NCBI RefSeq assembly: GCF_006874625.1
Contig: NZ_CP030034.1
Span: forward strand, 3,658,001-3,722,000
Length of the DNA stretch: 64,000 nt
Direction: 5' to 3'
From: Bdellovibrio sp. NC01
GTDB lineage: Bacteria; Bdellovibrionota; Bdellovibrionia; Bdellovibrionales; Bdellovibrionaceae
Below are positions 58,853 to 64,000 of this stretch, piece by piece. A program made the position numbers and the translations under genes. The notes below the pieces were generated by a model. That model did no database searches. It was given only the letters and a program-made list of their open reading frames with translations, and was not told the origin of the DNA. Every line of letters begins with the position of its first letter. The stretch's first letter is position 1.

Positions 58853-60037
58853 CTAAGCTGAATAGACTAGAAATCTTTCATTATTGCGAACATATTCAGA
58901 GATAAGTCTCATCTCGAGCTTAAGAGGGATTTTCTGTGAACGGATATTGCTTTCTTTCACAGTAATTTTCGCATTCACCCAGCCCTTGTCTTTCATCTCT
59001 GCCATCAGAAGATGAAGAGTCCTCTGAATGAAACCTCTTCCTTCAAATTTTTCATCGATCCAATACCCAAATTCATAACTTCCGTCAGGCATATTTAAAG
59101 AATGGATAGACACGGCCCCAGCGAATTGATCCTCATAAAATATTTGATAATGGAAGGCTTCACCAGCTTCCCACTGTTTTCGTGCCTTTTCCCCGAAACG
59201 AATTTGATCGTCTAAATTTTGAATGTTCTTTGGCCAAGACAGAAACTTTTCAAGACGTGGACGTTGCGCCAAAACCCTCGATAGAACTTCAGCGTTGTGT
59301 TCATCATTATGTCTTCTTACCTGAATTTCTTCCGAAGCAAGAAGTTCTGCGGGTTTTATTTCAGCCAGATTCATTAAAAACTCGTTTGTCTGGTCGGCCC
59401 AAGCCACATAATCACCTTTTTGGAATAGTTCAAAGTCTGGAAGAGAAGACACGATTTTATCGAAATGTTTCGTTGCGGGAATAGCTCCATAAAGTGAAAG
59501 AGCCACAAATTCAATAATCAAAATACGTACATTAGAATCATTCGCCGCAAGAGCAGATTTAACTGCAAAAAATCTCTCTTTCATTTCATTTTGTATTTCA
59601 GACGAGGAAGGAAGATAACTTTCAACAAAGAGATTCATGTCAACAGATTCGAAGACGACTTGACGATGTAAGATACTGAACGTCAAACCGGGTTGCATAG
59701 CTTGATAAATTAATAGATCTTGAAACGCCTCAAGACCATGATGATATATTTCGATTTTTCTAAAGTCCGATAACTTTAAGGCATCGCGCAAGATGACTTC
59801 ATTGGCATCGAAGAAAGTCCACTCTGTTTTTCCAAAAAAAGTATTCGTCAGAGCTGCTAGAATTTCTGTTCGCATCTGCAAACTTGGTTTCTCGGCCCAA
59901 ACAAGTACAAGATCTATGTCCGAACTATTTGTAAAAAAGGGCGTGTTAAATGAGCCCCCAATGTAAGAGTAGAGCAGGTTCGCTTGAAATCTCTCTAGAA
60001 CTTTTCTGATCTTTAAATGAATTTCCGGCTTAGTCAT
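58853..60037 (-). CDS. nucleotidyltransferase - GNAT acetyltransferase fusion
   Basis: 394 residues. N-terminal pol-beta-type nucleotidyltransferase: SYIGGSF (G28, S29), TNSSDIDLVLVW (D40 and D42). Middle helical part (120-235). C-terminal GNAT of the RimJ/RimL kind, about 235-394: FHYQIFYEDQFAGAVSIHSL, FGYWIDEKFEGRGFIQRTLHLLMAEM and VKESNIRSQKIPLKLEM. Substrate unknown; the two activities on one chain hint at nucleotidyl- and acetyl- modification of one substrate class, as in antibiotic or RNA/protein modification. Overlaps the JmjC gene by eight bases. Looks more AT-rich than its neighbours. Confidence 0.8.
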   Translation of the reverse strand: MTKPEIHLKIRKVLERFQANLLYSYIGGSFNTPFFTNSSDIDLVLVWAEKPSLQMRTEILAALTNTFFGKTEWTFFDANEVILRDALKLSDFRKIEIYHHGLEAFQDLLIYQAMQPGLTFSILHRQVVFESVDMNLFVESYLPSSSEIQNEMKERFFAVKSALAANDSNVRILIIEFVALSLYGAIPATKHFDKIVSSLPDFELFQKGDYVAWADQTNEFLMNLAEIKPAELLASEEIQVRRHNDEHNAEVLSRVLAQRPRLEKFLSWPKNIQNLDDQIRFGEKARKQWEAGEAFHYQIFYEDQFAGAVSIHSLNMPDGSYEFGYWIDEKFEGRGFIQRTLHLLMAEMKDKGWVNAKITVKESNIRSQKIPLKLEMRLISEYVRNNERFLVYSA

Positions 60038-60590
60038 TGTAAATTCCAAACGAATAGTGAAATGAATCTTCTTCAGTGGCTATACATTCATGCGGCATTC
60101 CAGTTGGAAGATACAAACAATCTCGGTACCGAAGTACCAATCTTCTCGCCGGCATCTTACTTGTCCAATTAGGTAAATTTTCTTTTTCATCAATGAGCAA
60201 AGTTTCATATGTCGCTGATTTTCGGAATGGCATCCAAGTCTTCCATCTTTTAGAGCCTTCGATCTGGATAACGTATACATCATGTAAATCATAATGAGCC
60301 GGAAGCCCCTGCTGGTGAGCGGGTGTCCAATAAGCATTACATTGGACTCGTTTTTTTAGGAGTTCACTTAATAAGTTGCAAGCGGTCTTAACGCTTTCAA
60401 ATTCCTTTTCCACGGAAGTAAATGCCCACGTCGAAGTCGCAGAGCACTCAGACGAGTGGATAAAATTACTCTCATTAGTTTCGATGTGACGAATACGAGA
60501 TGCGAAGGACTCGTTTATAGAGGCATGATTTTTCAAATCGTTAGAACTTGGGAGGACGACGTCTTTTAAAAAAATATTATAAGCTTTCAT
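60030..60590 (-). CDS. minimal JmjC / ribosomal-oxygenase-like 2-oxoglutarate oxygenase
   Basis: 186 residues. The JmjC core matches the YcfD/NO66/MINA group: NAYWTPAHQQGLPAHYDLHD with H99-Y-D101 (iron ligands) and VYVIQIEGSKRWKTW, and LPTGMPHECIA with H167 as the third ligand. Those enzymes hydroxylate ribosomal proteins and are about 370 residues with a dimerisation and winged helix part; this has only the core. Followed by the NTase-GNAT gene, overlapping eight bases, and by the phosphatase gene. AT-rich. Confidence 0.8.
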   Translation of the reverse strand: MKAYNIFLKDVVLPSSNDLKNHASINESFASRIRHIETNESNFIHSSECSATSTWAFTSVEKEFESVKTACNLLSELLKKRVQCNAYWTPAHQQGLPAHYDLHDVYVIQIEGSKRWKTWMPFRKSATYETLLIDEKENLPNWTSKMPARRLVLRYRDCLYLPTGMPHECIATEEDSFHYSFGIYND

Positions 60591-60615
60591 AAATCGGTCC
60601 TTCGCATCTATTCAA

Positions 60616-61083
60616 TTATTTTCCATCCATATCGCATTTCAAAACGTAGCGCTCTGCCAGCTGGCGTGCTTTCTCAATTTTTGTACGATCAAATTTATTC
60701 AAATCATGAGCGGCGAATTTTACACGAACTAACTCTTCTTCGACGTTAAGAATTCTTACTTCAATGCCGTCGACGGTCGCTACTTCCATAATGTCTTGAA
60801 TCATTTCGGGTGTAACAAGAACGGAACCATCTTTTTCAAATCTTTCCACTCCTGCTTCATTCAGATAAGAAAGTGTCTCGACAGCCTGTTTTGGATCGAA
60901 TCCCACAATACGCTTTTGAATAATTCTTTCGGCCATTTGAGCTGGCGATTGTTGAACGTGAGTCACCTCTTCATTTGTTTCAGAAGGCGCGAAGTCGTTC
61001 AATGCTGCTTGCGCAGAAGAAGCGATCAGGCTGTGAAGGCTTAGAGTCCCGAAAATAGCTGATTTTAATACTTTTGAGTTCAT
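60616..61083 (-). CDS. exported protein of unknown function
   Basis: 155 residues with a signal peptide (1-27, ending SSAQAAL). The mature chain is helical and beta mixed, with a single Cys near the C-terminus (LKCDMDGK). No family recognised. Start follows GGAGAAAAC. It is 25 bases upstream of the JmjC gene and could be first in that transcript, although its composition is different. Confidence 0.65.
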   Translation of the reverse strand: MNSKVLKSAIFGTLSLHSLIASSAQAALNDFAPSETNEEVTHVQQSPAQMAERIIQKRIVGFDPKQAVETLSYLNEAGVERFEKDGSVLVTPEMIQDIMEVATVDGIEVRILNVEEELVRVKFAAHDLNKFDRTKIEKARQLAERYVLKCDMDGK

Positions 61084-61221
61084 GTTTTCTCCTTTGAAGG
61101 TTTGTTTGGAGAATCCATAAAGCTAAGGATGTGCCATCACTTTTGATGACTCAAATGCGATATATTGAAGCTGAAGTGTTTTGTCCGTCCGAAACCGGAG
61201 AACTCCGTCTCCGATCTGGGA

Positions 61222-61416
61222 TTAATGAGTGCCGTCGGGGTCGCGCATCTTTTTCATTACCATCGCTATGGTTTCAAAGTCGATATTCGCGCGCTTCATC
61301 AGGGATTTTGCTTTATCGAAGTCGTCAGAATCGATTGCTTCAAAGAAGGCATCAAGTTTACCGATCTCCGATAACTTTTCTAAAACAAGGGTTCCTTCAA
61401 AATCTTGTTCGTCCAT
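61222..61416 (-). CDS. small acidic protein, 64 residues
   Basis: 64 residues, starting MDEQDFEGTLVLEKLSEIG, with about 17 acidic residues and a likely helical bundle. It has a good ribosome-binding site (TAGGAG) nine bases before the ATG and is eight bases after the methyltransferase stop, so it is in the same operon. No family recognised. It may bind or regulate the methyltransferase (inference). Confidence 0.6.
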   Translation of the reverse strand: MDEQDFEGTLVLEKLSEIGKLDAFFEAIDSDDFDKAKSLMKRANIDFETIAMVMKKMRDPDGTH

Positions 61417-61424
61417 CGCGTCTC

Positions 61425-62282
61425 CTATGTTGAAGCGACTAAGAATTCTTCGCCGGTTGCTGGGATTAGACCGTCTGTTCTGCCTGCGAAATAACGTTTT
61501 ACTAAATCGTCGCGAGAAACGACTTTCGTTTTTTTAAAACCTGCTTCTTTCGCAAGTTCCAATATCTCTGTGGGACGGAAAAAGCTAATGAACGGAGTTC
61601 CCGCTGCCGCCGCACGTGCACTGACCTTCACCATATCTTCGCGCTCTAAAGGATCGAGCAGATCTAACGGCAACATGAATGTCATCGCAAAGATGGAACC
61701 TGGAGCCATGGTTGCAATCTCGCGCCAGCTTTTAAAGTTTGCTTCACGAGTTAAATACATCGCAACACCCGTTGAAACCACAATCGCTGGTTGATCGGCT
61801 TTAAAGCCGTGACGAACTAACTTCTCTCTCCAGGATTCGCCGGCTTCGAAATCGACAGGTACTAAATGGAGGTTATTAGAAATCCCATAGCCTGTATTCA
61901 TCAAACGTTGGCGCTTCCATTCTTGTGTCGCTGGCATATCGATTTCATAAACTTCAACTTTAGACGCAAGGTCAGGACGTCGTTGCACAAATGTATCAAG
62001 GCCTGCTCCAAGAATCACATATTGAGTAATTCCGTGTTCTGCCTGTTCAGTCACAAGATCTTCGATGTAACGAGCGCGACCAACAATGCTTGCTCTATAA
62101 CCGCGAGTCCATCCCGGAGCCATATCAGGACGTTGTCTCCAGCTATCATCGCTGCCAACTAGTTTTAAACCGACAGTATCATCAAGCACGTAAGGATATG
62201 CATCGACTTGTGTGTGAAGTGCGCGCCACAAGGCTGTACGAACTGCGGTGTGATCAGGAATAGTTGCTTTATTGTCAGCCAT
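61425..62282 (-). CDS. Ppm1/LCMT-type class I methyltransferase (TIGR00027-like)
   Basis: 285 residues. Motif I is YVILGAGLDTFVQRRPDL (about residues 88-105); VYEIDMPATQEWKRQRL is the acidic loop; VDFEAGESWREKLVRHGF and AIVVSTGVAMYLTREA fit leucine carboxyl methyltransferase / TIGR00027 methyltransferases. These use SAM to methylate carboxyl or hydroxyl groups. Start follows AAAAGGAT. The small acidic gene follows directly. Confidence 0.88.
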   Translation of the reverse strand: MADNKATIPDHTAVRTALWRALHTQVDAYPYVLDDTVGLKLVGSDDSWRQRPDMAPGWTRGYRASIVGRARYIEDLVTEQAEHGITQYVILGAGLDTFVQRRPDLASKVEVYEIDMPATQEWKRQRLMNTGYGISNNLHLVPVDFEAGESWREKLVRHGFKADQPAIVVSTGVAMYLTREANFKSWREIATMAPGSIFAMTFMLPLDLLDPLEREDMVKVSARAAAAGTPFISFFRPTEILELAKEAGFKKTKVVSRDDLVKRYFAGRTDGLIPATGEEFLVAST

Positions 62283-62357
62283 AAAAATCCTTTTCTAACG
62301 ACACTCTCAAAATTAAATCATCCCGTTGTGATCGGCAATAAGATGCCAGACCAAAAA

Positions 62358-62388
62358 AACAAAAGGCGATCAATTTGACCGCCTTTTG
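62358..62388 (-). terminator. katG terminator
   Basis: CAAAAGGCG/CGCCTTTTG stem (62360-62368 with 62380-62388), 11-base loop. Leftward it is followed by TTTTTTTGG, about 20 bases after the katG stop. Confidence 0.88.
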
Positions 62389-62409
62389 TTTTCTAATAAC
62401 CATTTAATC

Positions 62410-64000
<1,591 letters not shown>

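Overview
The window looks like a chromosomal stretch from a Bdellovibrio-type predatory bacterium (Bdellovibrionota). This is inferred from the mix of genes: a DUF4423/TIGR02147-type regulator next to secreted proteins, many small signal-peptide proteins of unknown function, a secreted L,D-transpeptidase and a polysaccharide deacetylase, DUF3750, and a moderate G+C that I judge by eye to be in the mid-forties. No rRNA, tRNA, phage, insertion sequence or CRISPR array was seen. The ends cut two genes: an unidentified leftward gene at the left edge and katG at the right edge.

Left part (0-13 kb): an RlmK-type rRNA methyltransferase, a secreted polysaccharide deacetylase, a fused SpeD-SpeE polyamine enzyme, iron superoxide dismutase, an FMN reductase, a four-gene operon of exported proteins of unknown function (two are paralogues), a ribosome-hibernation factor followed by a BON protein, a divergent NhaR-like LysR regulator and a secreted M28 peptidase. 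One 410-base gap (9230-9640) holds a terminator and a 126-base element bounded by a near-perfect inverted repeat.

Middle (13-38 kb): B12-binding radical SAM protein, UbiG-like methyltransferase, small membrane proteins, trpS followed by a CBS-domain gene, an epimerase-like protein, a RecQ that lacks the winged-helix domain, an aldo/keto reductase, a receiver plus cNMP-binding protein, a SpoU methylase, a DUF4423 regulator coupled to a secreted HExxH protein, an L,D-transpeptidase, a spermidine-acetyltransferase-like GNAT, TerC, a UDG/DUF3750/DUF488 operon, a class III aminotransferase, a reduced PqiA-PqiB pair and DUF2239. Upstream of trpS there is a 20-codon leader ORF ending in Trp-Arg-Trp-Arg-His that appears to start at the 5' end of the mRNA; it resembles TrpL and suggests that charged tRNA-Trp is sensed by translation.

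Right part (38-64 kb): a run of small stress or detoxification modules, each pairing a regulator gene with its own palindromic DNA sites: Rrf2 with AhpD-like protein and MFS transporter; TetR with an SDR; TetR with three consecutive SRPBCC proteins; MarR with an NmrA protein; HxlR with a QorB-like reductase. Between them lie DNA-repair genes: a radical SAM repair protein with a UdgX-type fusion protein, a PLD-family protein, an alkyltransferase-like protein in one operon with a metallo-hydrolase and a hybrid kinase, and exonuclease III. The last 6 kb carry a beta-helix exported protein, a low-molecular-weight phosphatase, an unusual pair (a minimal JmjC ribosomal-oxygenase-like protein and a nucleotidyltransferase-acetyltransferase fusion), a Ppm1-type methyltransferase with a tiny acidic partner, and katG.

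The best candidates for undescribed biology are the trpS leader peptide, the JmjC plus NTase-GNAT pair, the inverted-repeat element at 9406-9531, the TetR/triple-SRPBCC operon, and the DUF4423 regulator with its tandem operators.
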